Shown here piece by piece: positions 32,692-39,961 of a stretch of DNA of 44,953 nt (its first letter is position 1; each line of letters starts with the position of its first letter). Origin of the DNA: CAADGL01 sp964643885. Lineage in GTDB: Bacteria; Planctomycetota; Phycisphaerae; UBA1845; Fen-1342. The stretch lies in NCBI GenBank assembly GCA_964643885.1, contig CAZXUI010000031.1:1-44953 (forward strand), given 5' to 3'. The notes below the pieces were generated by a model. It was not told where the DNA came from, made no database searches, and worked only from the letters and a program-made list of their open reading frames with translations. A program made the translations under genes and the position numbers.

Positions 32692-34560
32692 ATGATCTTC
32701 GCGGCCTGGCGTGGCCGGAGTGTGATCCTTCTGTCAGTGGCGGCCTTGCTTTCGACGGGATCGCCGCCCGCCCGTGCGGACGACCCGGACAACTGCCTCT
32801 TCTGCCACCAGTATCGCGGCTTGGGCATCTATGACGCCCAGGACGACCGCGTGCGCCCCTTCTACGTGGCGCCGGACTACGTCCACGCCCGGCTCGGGCC
32901 CCACGCCCGTTTGGCGTGCACCGACTGCCACGAACGCAGCGAGGTCTCGGTCGTTCCGCATCGGCCGACGAGCAAGGTCGACTGCTCGCGGGCCTGCCAT
33001 CTCCAGAGCCCGACCGGCCTGGAGCGGCGCTTCAGCCACGCCAACGTGGCCGAGATGCTGACGCTGAGCGTGCACGCTCCCGACGTGCTCTCGCGGACCG
33101 AGTCCTCGCATGGCGAACTGCTCCAGCCCAACCAGTCGGCGTGCCTGTACTGCCACGATGAGCCCGTCTTTCGCGACCCGGCCGGTGCGATCCCGATGCT
33201 CGAGAAGCTCGGCTCGCGCACTTTCGACCGCTGCGATACGTGCCACCGCGACCAGATTCATGCGGACATCGCCTACTACCTGCGGCACGTGGCCTCGCGG
33301 CTACAGCATGCCCGGCCGCCGCTCGAGCTGGCACAGGTGTGCGCGGTCTGCCACAGCGATCCGCACGTGCTCGATCGCACGGGACTGCACGACGCCGTCG
33401 GCAGCTTCACGCGCAGTTTTCACGGCAAGGCTGCCCTGCTGGGTGACGAGAGCACGGCGAACTGCCTTTCCTGCCACGTCGCGCCGGGGGAGAACGCGCA
33501 CCTGATGCTCAGTGCGGCCGATCCGCGCTCGAGCGTGCACCCCAACAACGTGCCCAACACCTGCCGCACGACGGCGTGTCACCCGGGGGCCGACCCGGCC
33601 ATCGGCGTCGCGGCCGTGCACGTGAATCTCCAGGCCGCCCGCGGCACGGTCGAGTTCGCGCTGGCCGCGGCGTTCATTCTGCTGACGATCCTCACCTTCG
33701 GCCCCTCGATGCTGATCGTCGTGATGGAGCTGCTGGCGCTGGTGATCGGCCGGGTGCACAAGGTCGAGCACGAGACTCACAAGCTCGCCGAGGACCTGCT
33801 GGAGAAGCGTGCCGGCCGCCGGCTGCTGCACCGCTTTTCGGTCACGCAGCGCGTGCAGCACTGGGTGCTCGTCCTTCTGTTCACGCTGCTGGCGCTGACG
33901 GGGTTCCCGATGAAGTTCGCGGACCAGGCCTGGTCGCGGGTCGTGATCGACCTGTTCGGCGGTCTGGAGATGGCCCGCAACGTGCACCACTGGGCCGGCG
34001 TCAGCCTCGTGCTGGGCTTCATCTTTCACGTGATCTACATCGTCCGCTCGGTTTTCAAGCGGCTCGGCGTCGCTGCGGACGGCCGGCGGTCGACGCTGTT
34101 CGAGGCGGTCACGTCGCTGCCGATGTGGATCGGCCCGCAGGACCTGCTCAAGATGCGCGACCTGATGTCGTACCTGTTCTTCCTGCGGACGCATCCGCCG
34201 ACCTTCGGCCGCTTCAGCGTCAAGGAGAAGTTCGAGTACGTCGGCGTCTTCTGGGGTACGACGCTGCTGGGTATCACGGGCGCGATGCTGTGGGGCGAGC
34301 AGCTCGCGACGCACCTGGTCAGCGGCCGGGTGTTGAATCTGGCGCTGATTGCGCACACGTATGAGGCCTTTCTGGCGATCATTCACGTGGGCATCCTGCA
34401 CATCATCAACGTGGTGCTCTCGCCGAACGTCTTTCCGCTCTCGCCGGCGATGCTTACCGGCAGAACGCCGACGAAGGAGCTGGTCGAGTCGCACAGCGAG
34501 TTCGTGCGCGAGGCGGCCGAGAAGCTCGAAGCTCAGCGCGGCCAGGGAGGTGACGCATGA
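32692..34560 (+). CDS. Octahaem c-type/cytochrome b fusion, CbcL-like quinol oxidoreductase
   Basis: A 622-residue membrane protein. A signal peptide (MIFAAWRGRSVILLSVAALL) precedes an octahaem domain with six CXXCH (CLFCH, CTDCH, CLYCH, CDTCH, CAVCH, CLSCH), one CSRACH (CX3CH) and one CRTTACH (CX4CH). From about residue 322 there are five membrane helices with histidines suited to b-type haem (VQHWVLVLL, VHHWAGVS, FHVIYIV, AHTYEAFLAIIHVGILHI), like the HydC/FdnI cytochrome b family. The same layout occurs in Geobacter CbcL, an inner-membrane menaquinol oxidoreductase for low-potential metal reduction. An alternative start, ATG 32596 with GGAAGG upstream, would add 32 residues. The stop overlaps the next gene as ATGA. 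Confidence 0.88.
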   Translation: MIFAAWRGRSVILLSVAALLSTGSPPARADDPDNCLFCHQYRGLGIYDAQDDRVRPFYVAPDYVHARLGPHARLACTDCHERSEVSVVPHRPTSKVDCSRACHLQSPTGLERRFSHANVAEMLTLSVHAPDVLSRTESSHGELLQPNQSACLYCHDEPVFRDPAGAIPMLEKLGSRTFDRCDTCHRDQIHADIAYYLRHVASRLQHARPPLELAQVCAVCHSDPHVLDRTGLHDAVGSFTRSFHGKAALLGDESTANCLSCHVAPGENAHLMLSAADPRSSVHPNNVPNTCRTTACHPGADPAIGVAAVHVNLQAARGTVEFALAAAFILLTILTFGPSMLIVVMELLALVIGRVHKVEHETHKLAEDLLEKRAGRRLLHRFSVTQRVQHWVLVLLFTLLALTGFPMKFADQAWSRVVIDLFGGLEMARNVHHWAGVSLVLGFIFHVIYIVRSVFKRLGVAADGRRSTLFEAVTSLPMWIGPQDLLKMRDLMSYLFFLRTHPPTFGRFSVKEKFEYVGVFWGTTLLGITGAMLWGEQLATHLVSGRVLNLALIAHTYEAFLAIIHVGILHIINVVLSPNVFPLSPAMLTGRTPTKELVESHSEFVREAAEKLEAQRGQGGDA

Positions 34561-35747
34561 GCGCCGGAGGAACGCCGGCTCGCGGTTCGGGCGCCGCCGG
34601 CGCGCGGCCGCCGTGGCGGAGCGTCGCCGCCTGGCTGTGGGCGCTGGCGCGGGTCGTCTTCGACATCCTGCGGCGCATCTACGCGCTCGCGCTGATCTCG
34701 CTGGTGCTCTACCTGAGCTGGCTGGCGTTCGATTATCTGCTGCGGGCCCTGGTTCTGCCGCCGCGGCCGCCGTCGCAGATCACGGAGGTTCCGCTGCGGC
34801 TGGACGGCCGCGTGCTTCAGGCGACGCGCGAGGAGTTTCCCGGCCTGGCGGCGACGGAGCATCCGCGCACACCGCTGGCGCACTACCACCGCCTCGACGG
34901 CTGGCTCCAGCCGGACCGTTTGAACGACTGCACGCGCAGCGGCTGTCATAACGCCATGCCGCACTCACGCTTCAAGGAGACGCGCGCGTTCCTCAACATG
35001 CACGCGACCAGCCTGCACTGCGGCGTGTGCCATTTCGATGTGGATCAGCGGCCGCTGCCGCTCGGCTGGTACGACCTGCACAGCGGCCAGGTCGTCGGGC
35101 CGCCGGCGCTGTTGCGGGCCTACGCGTGGCTGATCGAGCACGCGCCCGAAGCGCAGCCGCCGACGGCGCCGCCTGCTGCGACGCAGCCCGGCCAGGCGGC
35201 GGCCGGCAGCGCCGGGCAGAGCTACACGCTCGAGCAGCAGCGCGAGATCACCGCCCTGATGCGCGGAGCGGTTCGTGCGGCCGACAACGAGCCGGCGCTC
35301 GACCAGCTCACGCGGCACATCGCCGCCGTCCGGCCGGAGAGCGAACAGTTTCGCCAGTTCCTGGCCGTCGCGCGGGCGAGTCTGCCGAATTACTTCCGCG
35401 GCGAGTATGGGGCGAAGATCGCGGTGCTGGGCGGTGAGCCGCGCGGGCCGATGCTGGCGCACCCGGAGACGGCCCAGGCGGTGCAACGCTGGCTCGAGCG
35501 CCCGGACTCGCTGACGCAGGCGCAGCGTGACGAGCTGCTGGCGGCTGTGCACCCGCTCCGCAGCGACACGCCGCGGACCTGCACCGACTGTCACCGCCGC
35601 GAGGACGGCGCCATGGACTTCGCGGCCCTCGGCTATCCGCCGCAAAGGGTCGAGCAGCTCGTCGGCTCGGTGCTGATGAAGGCGATCGAGGACATCGCAG
35701 CCGGGCGGCCGCTCTATCTGCCGGGCTTCATCTCGCCGCAGGAGTGA
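34557..35747 (+). CDS. Membrane-anchored triheme c-type cytochrome
   Basis: A 396-residue protein with one N-terminal membrane segment (about residues 26-66, IYALALISLVLYLSWLAFDYLL) that should anchor it in the inner membrane facing the periplasm. Haem sites are CTRSGCH (CX4CH), CGVCH and, far downstream, CTDCH. Between the second and third lies about 170 residues of Pro/Ala/Gln-rich linker and helices without haem. It is coupled by ATGA to the b/c fusion gene and by GTGA to the 20-haem gene, so the three are one translational unit. It is probably the electron acceptor or an accessory subunit of the b/c protein (inference). Confidence 0.85.
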   Translation: MSAGGTPARGSGAAGARPPWRSVAAWLWALARVVFDILRRIYALALISLVLYLSWLAFDYLLRALVLPPRPPSQITEVPLRLDGRVLQATREEFPGLAATEHPRTPLAHYHRLDGWLQPDRLNDCTRSGCHNAMPHSRFKETRAFLNMHATSLHCGVCHFDVDQRPLPLGWYDLHSGQVVGPPALLRAYAWLIEHAPEAQPPTAPPAATQPGQAAAGSAGQSYTLEQQREITALMRGAVRAADNEPALDQLTRHIAAVRPESEQFRQFLAVARASLPNYFRGEYGAKIAVLGGEPRGPMLAHPETAQAVQRWLERPDSLTQAQRDELLAAVHPLRSDTPRTCTDCHRREDGAMDFAALGYPPQRVEQLVGSVLMKAIEDIAAGRPLYLPGFISPQE

Positions 35748-38700
35748 CGTACGTGTCGCCCGCCGCCCGGTTCCGGTCCTTGCTCGCGGCTGCGGTGTTG
35801 GTCGTGGCCGCCGGCGGTGCCGCCCAGCAGCCGCCGGCTGCCGAGGTGCCATTCACCGGCGAGGCGGTGCTCGACTTCGTCGGCCCCGACGAGGCGCCGC
35901 TGCGCATGCCGACCGACGTGGCCGTCGCGGACGGCTCGGTCGTGTGTGTCGCCGACGGCGTGAACGACCGCTTGCTCATCTTCTCGGCCGACGGCGGGCT
36001 GCTGCGTGTGATTGATCAGGCCGGCGAGCGGCCGCTGTCGCGCCCGGTCGGCGTGGACCTCGACGCGTCGGGCTCGCTCTGGATCGCCGACACGGGCAAC
36101 GGGCGGCTGGTCGCGGTGGGGCTCGATGGAGTGTTGCGGCGCGAGCTGGCGATTCCGGCGGGCGATACGAGACACCCGCGCGACCTGACCGACCTGGCGC
36201 TGAGCTCGGAGGGGGCGGTGCTATGGGCGGTCGACAATGAAAACCACGAGCTGCTGCGATTCGAGCTGGCGGGCGAAACGATGCGCCGCTTCGGAGGCGA
36301 GGGCGACGCGCTCGGACGGCTCTTCTACCCCTTCATGCTCGCCACGCATCCCTCGGGCGACGTCTTCGTCTCCGAGGCGATCAACGCCCGCGTGCAGTAT
36401 TTCGGGCCCGACGGCCGCACGGCCGCCTGGCTGGGGACGTACGGCGTCGACCTGGGGCAGCTTCACCGGCCGAAGGGTGTCGCGGTCGATGCAGCGGGCC
36501 GCGTCTGGATCGCCGACGGCACGATGGGCGTGATCCAGGCCTTTCGAGCGACCGGCGGCGTGATCGACGTGCTCAGGGATAGCGCCGGCGCGCCGCTCAA
36601 GTTCGCCGCGCCGTGCGGCATCGATTTCGACGCCGCGGGAAATCTCTACGTCGCCGAGCTCGGCGCAGACCGCGTCCGCAAGCTGCGCATCTCGCTGCGG
36701 CCGGAGCAGATCGGCGCCACCCGCCGCCAGCCTCCGCCCGCGCCAGAGCGCCAGCAGCCGCGGGCCTGCACCGCCTGCCACGTCGAGTGGCTCGATCCGC
36801 TGGTCCGCAACCTGCCGACGCCGCTCATGCAGCCGCCGGCGACCTCGCCCGAGCATCCGGCCGTCAGCCGCAGCGGCTCGTGCCTCTCGTGCCATGATTC
36901 GTCGGTGGCCGACTCGCGCGCCAGCGTCTGGGTCGAGCACGGCCACACCATCGGCCAGGTGCCTGGCGAGGAGATGCTCGCCCGCACGAAACTGCCGCTG
37001 CCCGATCAGCAGATCCAGTGCCGCACCTGTCACTCGGCTCACACGCGCGGCGGCGCCGGCGTCGGCCCGCAGGGACACATCTTCCACGAGGCCGTTTTCC
37101 TGCGCGTCAGCAGCGAGCCGTCGGAGTTGTGCATCTCCTGTCACGGCTCGATGGGCGGCGGCGTGGCCGCCGGCATGCATCCGCTCACCCGGGCCGAGAT
37201 TCCGACACCCGACGTGCTGATCGCCGCCGGCGCCCGGCCGGGCACCGACCACAATCTCGTCACCTGCCTGGTCTGCCACACCGGTCACGGCGCCACTGAC
37301 GACCTGATCCTTCGCCTGAACGTGGCCGGAAACGAGCTGTGCCTGGCGTGTCATACGGAAATGCGCGCGGACGCGCCGCCGCCGCATCCGCTGGATGCGG
37401 GGCTCTCCGATGAGCAGCAGGATTTTGTCCACGGCCTGGGCCGCCGCGTTGGGCCGGACGGAAGCTCCACCTGTCTCTCCTGCCACCGCATGCACCATGC
37501 CGCCGACGAGCACCACTTGCTCGATTTTCAGCTCGCGTCGAGCGAGGGCTGCGTTGGCTGTCATCGTCAGCAGGGCGGGATGCTCGGCGCGTCGCACGAT
37601 CTGCGCGCCAGCCGGCCGGACGTGTTCAACGCCCTCGGCCTGACGGCGGTCGAGGGCGGGCCGTGCAGCGCCTGCCACATGGTCCATAACCTGGCCCGCG
37701 CGCCGCAGCCGGCGCCGGCCGACGCGGCCGGGCACTGCCTCTCCTGTCACCGGCCCGAGCAGATGGCGTCGTCGCACGTGCTCGGCTCGCTGAATCACCC
37801 CGGCGACCGCTGCACCGGCTGCCACGATCCGCACGAGACGCGCTTCGACCATTATCTCAGCCAGTCGCCGGCGCAGCTCTGCATCGGCTGCCACGCAGAA
37901 CGCGGTGAGCTGGCCGGAGGTCCGCATGACGTGCAGGCGGCGACCGCGGCGCAGAGCGACCCATCCTGGCCGGCGGCCGCGCTTGCGGCAGACGACGCCT
38001 GCCTGGCCTGCCATCGGCCGCACGGCGACGAAACGAGCACGCTCTTCCGCGCGGGGGTCGCGGCTGGGTTGAACGCGTCGGACGGGGCCTGTGTCGCCTG
38101 TCACGCGAATGCGAGCTGGAACGCCGGCGAGCACGCCGCGCTGCACACGCGCGACGCGAGCGCGATCACCGGCGGCGAGGGGCTGCCCCTGGTCGAGCAG
38201 GCGGACGGACAGGCGGCGATCGGTTGCCGCACCTGCCATGACCCGCACCGCGGCGGTCCGCACGCGGCCGCCTCTTCGCTCCTGCGCGTGGCCGAGGGTG
38301 CCGCACCCGAATCCCTCTGCATCTCCTGCCACGCCTCATCCGGCAGCATCGAGTTGACCTCGCACAGCGCCGCTTCGCTGGCGGCGGCCGGGCTCGAGAG
38401 CGGCGGCTGCCGCCCGTGTCACGTCGTCCACGCCCCGCCGGAGCGCGTGCGTCCAGACCTGCTCTGGCCGCAAGACCTCGGCGGCGCTCGCGCCGCCGCC
38501 GACGCGACCGCCGTGAACGACCCGTACTGCACGGCCTGTCATCGCAGCGACGGCCCGGCCGTCGCGCCGGCCGTCTCGTCGCACCCCGAGGTTCCCATGT
38601 CGGCGGCTGCGGCCGGCGGCGATCCCGGCCTGCCGCTGTTCGACGCGGCCGGGCGGTGTGACCCGCGGGGGAAGATGACCTGCCGCACCTGCCACCTTCC

Positions 38701-38926
38701 CCATGGCCGGCCCGGCCTTTCGTCGGAGCAGCTCGCGGGGCTGACGCCCGCGGAGCGAAGCGCACGCAAGATCCAGCTCCGCCCGTTCGAGCCACCGAAC
38801 GCGTGCACGGCCTGTCACGGCTTCGACGGGCTGCGCCGGTTCCTGTATTTCCACGACCCGAAGCGACGGGGTGGGCCGCTTCAGCGGCCGGCCGAGCCGC
38901 TCGACCGTCTCACGCTCCAGGATTAG
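35744..38926 (+). CDS. Giant NHL-repeat/20-haem c-type cytochrome
   Basis: A 1060-residue secreted protein starting at GTG (35744), overlapping the previous stop as GTGA. After the signal peptide (about 1-26), six NHL units span residues 35-325 (for example LRMPTDVAVADGSVVCVAD, LSRPVGVDLDASGSLWIAD, LHRPKGVAVDAAGRVWIAD). Then come 20 CXXCH sites: CTACH, CLSCH, CRTCH, CISCH, CLVCH, CLACH, CLSCH, CVGCH, CSACH, CLSCH, CTGCH, CIGCH, CLACH, CVACH, CRTCH, CISCH, CRPCH, CTACH, CRTCH, CTACH. Many are followed by PH or AH as in paired-CXXCH domains (CHDPHET, CHRPHGD, CHDPHRG). It is not a lipoprotein. The length and haem number suit a periplasm-spanning or surface conductor. Confidence 0.9.
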   Translation: MTYVSPAARFRSLLAAAVLVVAAGGAAQQPPAAEVPFTGEAVLDFVGPDEAPLRMPTDVAVADGSVVCVADGVNDRLLIFSADGGLLRVIDQAGERPLSRPVGVDLDASGSLWIADTGNGRLVAVGLDGVLRRELAIPAGDTRHPRDLTDLALSSEGAVLWAVDNENHELLRFELAGETMRRFGGEGDALGRLFYPFMLATHPSGDVFVSEAINARVQYFGPDGRTAAWLGTYGVDLGQLHRPKGVAVDAAGRVWIADGTMGVIQAFRATGGVIDVLRDSAGAPLKFAAPCGIDFDAAGNLYVAELGADRVRKLRISLRPEQIGATRRQPPPAPERQQPRACTACHVEWLDPLVRNLPTPLMQPPATSPEHPAVSRSGSCLSCHDSSVADSRASVWVEHGHTIGQVPGEEMLARTKLPLPDQQIQCRTCHSAHTRGGAGVGPQGHIFHEAVFLRVSSEPSELCISCHGSMGGGVAAGMHPLTRAEIPTPDVLIAAGARPGTDHNLVTCLVCHTGHGATDDLILRLNVAGNELCLACHTEMRADAPPPHPLDAGLSDEQQDFVHGLGRRVGPDGSSTCLSCHRMHHAADEHHLLDFQLASSEGCVGCHRQQGGMLGASHDLRASRPDVFNALGLTAVEGGPCSACHMVHNLARAPQPAPADAAGHCLSCHRPEQMASSHVLGSLNHPGDRCTGCHDPHETRFDHYLSQSPAQLCIGCHAERGELAGGPHDVQAATAAQSDPSWPAAALAADDACLACHRPHGDETSTLFRAGVAAGLNASDGACVACHANASWNAGEHAALHTRDASAITGGEGLPLVEQADGQAAIGCRTCHDPHRGGPHAAASSLLRVAEGAAPESLCISCHASSGSIELTSHSAASLAAAGLESGGCRPCHVVHAPPERVRPDLLWPQDLGGARAAADATAVNDPYCTACHRSDGPAVAPAVSSHPEVPMSAAAAGGDPGLPLFDAAGRCDPRGKMTCRTCHLPHGRPGLSSEQLAGLTPAERSARKIQLRPFEPPNACTACHGFDGLRRFLYFHDPKRRGGPLQRPAEPLDRLTLQD

Positions 38927-39201
38927 ACCCGGTTCCCGCGAGCGCCCCCTACTGGGAGGCCGCAGAGAGCGATTTTCGCGCCAGCCAGGTTTTCTGCGAG
39001 CGCTGCGACGGGCATTCATCGAAGAACACATTAGAGGACCGCGAGACGCCCCGTTCGCCTCGGGTGTCCTCCGGGGGGCGAATCGAAGGTGCCTCCGGCG
39101 TACGGGGGGGCGCCGGCACCTCGATCCGCCCAGCGCGGGAAGTGCGCAGGGGCCCGATTCGGCCGGATCGAGCCCGCCTGATGCGTGCGAGAGGAGTCGC
39201 A
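38927..39201. other. Spacer between the cytochrome island and the Rrf2 gene
   Basis: This 275-base gap has no recognisable gene. It is slightly less GC-rich near 38965-39030. An in-frame ATG at 39181 precedes the chosen Rrf2 start by seven codons. I see no clear terminator for the 20-haem gene. Confidence 0.5.
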
Positions 39202-39612
39202 ATGCGACTGGGCAAAGCCTCGGCGTATGCCATTCTGGCTGCGGCGTACATCGCCCGCAACAACGGGAGCGAGCCGGTCCAGGGGCGAGTCATCGCCAAG
39301 GCATTCGATATCCCCACCGAGTACCTCCTGAAGGTGCTCCAGGTTCTCGTACAGGCCGACGTTCTGGACAGCGAATCCGGCCGCCGCGGCGGCTATCTGC
39401 TGCGCAAATCCCCCGAGCGGACGACTCTGCTCGAGCTGATCGAGGCGGTCGAGGGGCCGATCGAGTCGGGCATCATGGCCGACGCGGGCAACCGGGAAGC
39501 GGCTGACCTGCACCGGCTGATCGAGGCGCTGTGCGAGGATGCCGCAGGCTACACTCGAATGATCCTGTCGCGGACGACGCTGCGCGAGTTCGCCCAGGCA
39601 GTCGCGGTCTGA
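39202..39612 (+). CDS. Rrf2-family transcriptional regulator
   Basis: A 136-residue DNA-binding protein. The N-terminus MRLGKASAYAILAAAYIARN, the helix-turn-helix IAKAFDIPTEYLLKVLQVLVQ and the wing SESGRRGGYLLRKSPE are the Rrf2 winged-helix pattern, followed by the dimer helix LLELIEAVEGPI. Rrf2 proteins that bind Fe-S clusters have three cysteines after this helix; here only one cysteine is visible (ALCEDAAG), so an Fe-S sensor of the IscR/NsrR type is unlikely. GAGGAG lies 8 bases before ATG 39202. It may regulate the adjacent cytochrome genes or the peptidase downstream; no operator is recognised. Confidence 0.85.
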   Translation: MRLGKASAYAILAAAYIARNNGSEPVQGRVIAKAFDIPTEYLLKVLQVLVQADVLDSESGRRGGYLLRKSPERTTLLELIEAVEGPIESGIMADAGNREAADLHRLIEALCEDAAGYTRMILSRTTLREFAQAVAV

Positions 39613-39641
39613 CGGCCGTAAGCGTTTTCTTCTCCTCCACA

Positions 39642-39681
39642 AGCGCCGGGTCCGCGGTTCCTGCCCGCCGCGCCCGGCGCT
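39642..39681 (+). terminator. Stem-loop after the Rrf2 gene
   Basis: A perfect 9-bp stem AGCGCCGGG/CCCGGCGCT with a 22-base GC-rich loop, 30 bases downstream of the Rrf2 stop codon. No T-tract follows, so intrinsic termination is uncertain. Confidence 0.4.
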
Positions 39682-39806
39682 CGCTTCACACCCACGCTCA
39701 TTCGCGTACCATGTCGGCCGGCAGTGTGATCAGGACAGCGATCCGTATCGCGCACGCCGTCGGGCCGGCCAGTGTAGTTGGTCAATACTCCCGCAACATG
39801 GGGAGC

Positions 39807-39823
39807 GCGGGCGTCGCGCCCGC
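39807..39823. repeat. GCGGGCG hairpin repeat
   Basis: A perfect 7-bp hairpin GCGGGCG-tcg-CGCCCGC. With its left flank (ggag.GCGGGCGTC) it matches the minus-strand reading of the hairpin at 23165-23181, so the two are copies of one dispersed element. Confidence 0.6.
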
Positions 39824-39961
39824 AACCGGCCCCGAGCTGCGGCAGACGGGCGCCCCGCGCTGTCCGATCCGTGATGCGGTATTTGCAACTGACATCACCA
39901 TCAGGTTTTCCGCAGCGCGGCCAGACCGCGCGGGACACGAGAATTCTCTGGGAGGGTTCAG

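Larger units (their letters stand above)
39613..39961. other. Spacer between the Rrf2 gene and the S9 peptidase
   Basis: This 349-base gap holds a terminator-like stem AGCGCCGGG (39642-39650) with CCCGGCGCT (39673-39681), and a copy of the GCGGGCG hairpin repeat (39807-39823). The part from 39880 is somewhat AT-richer and probably contains the promoter of the peptidase gene. No gene is seen. Confidence 0.6.
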
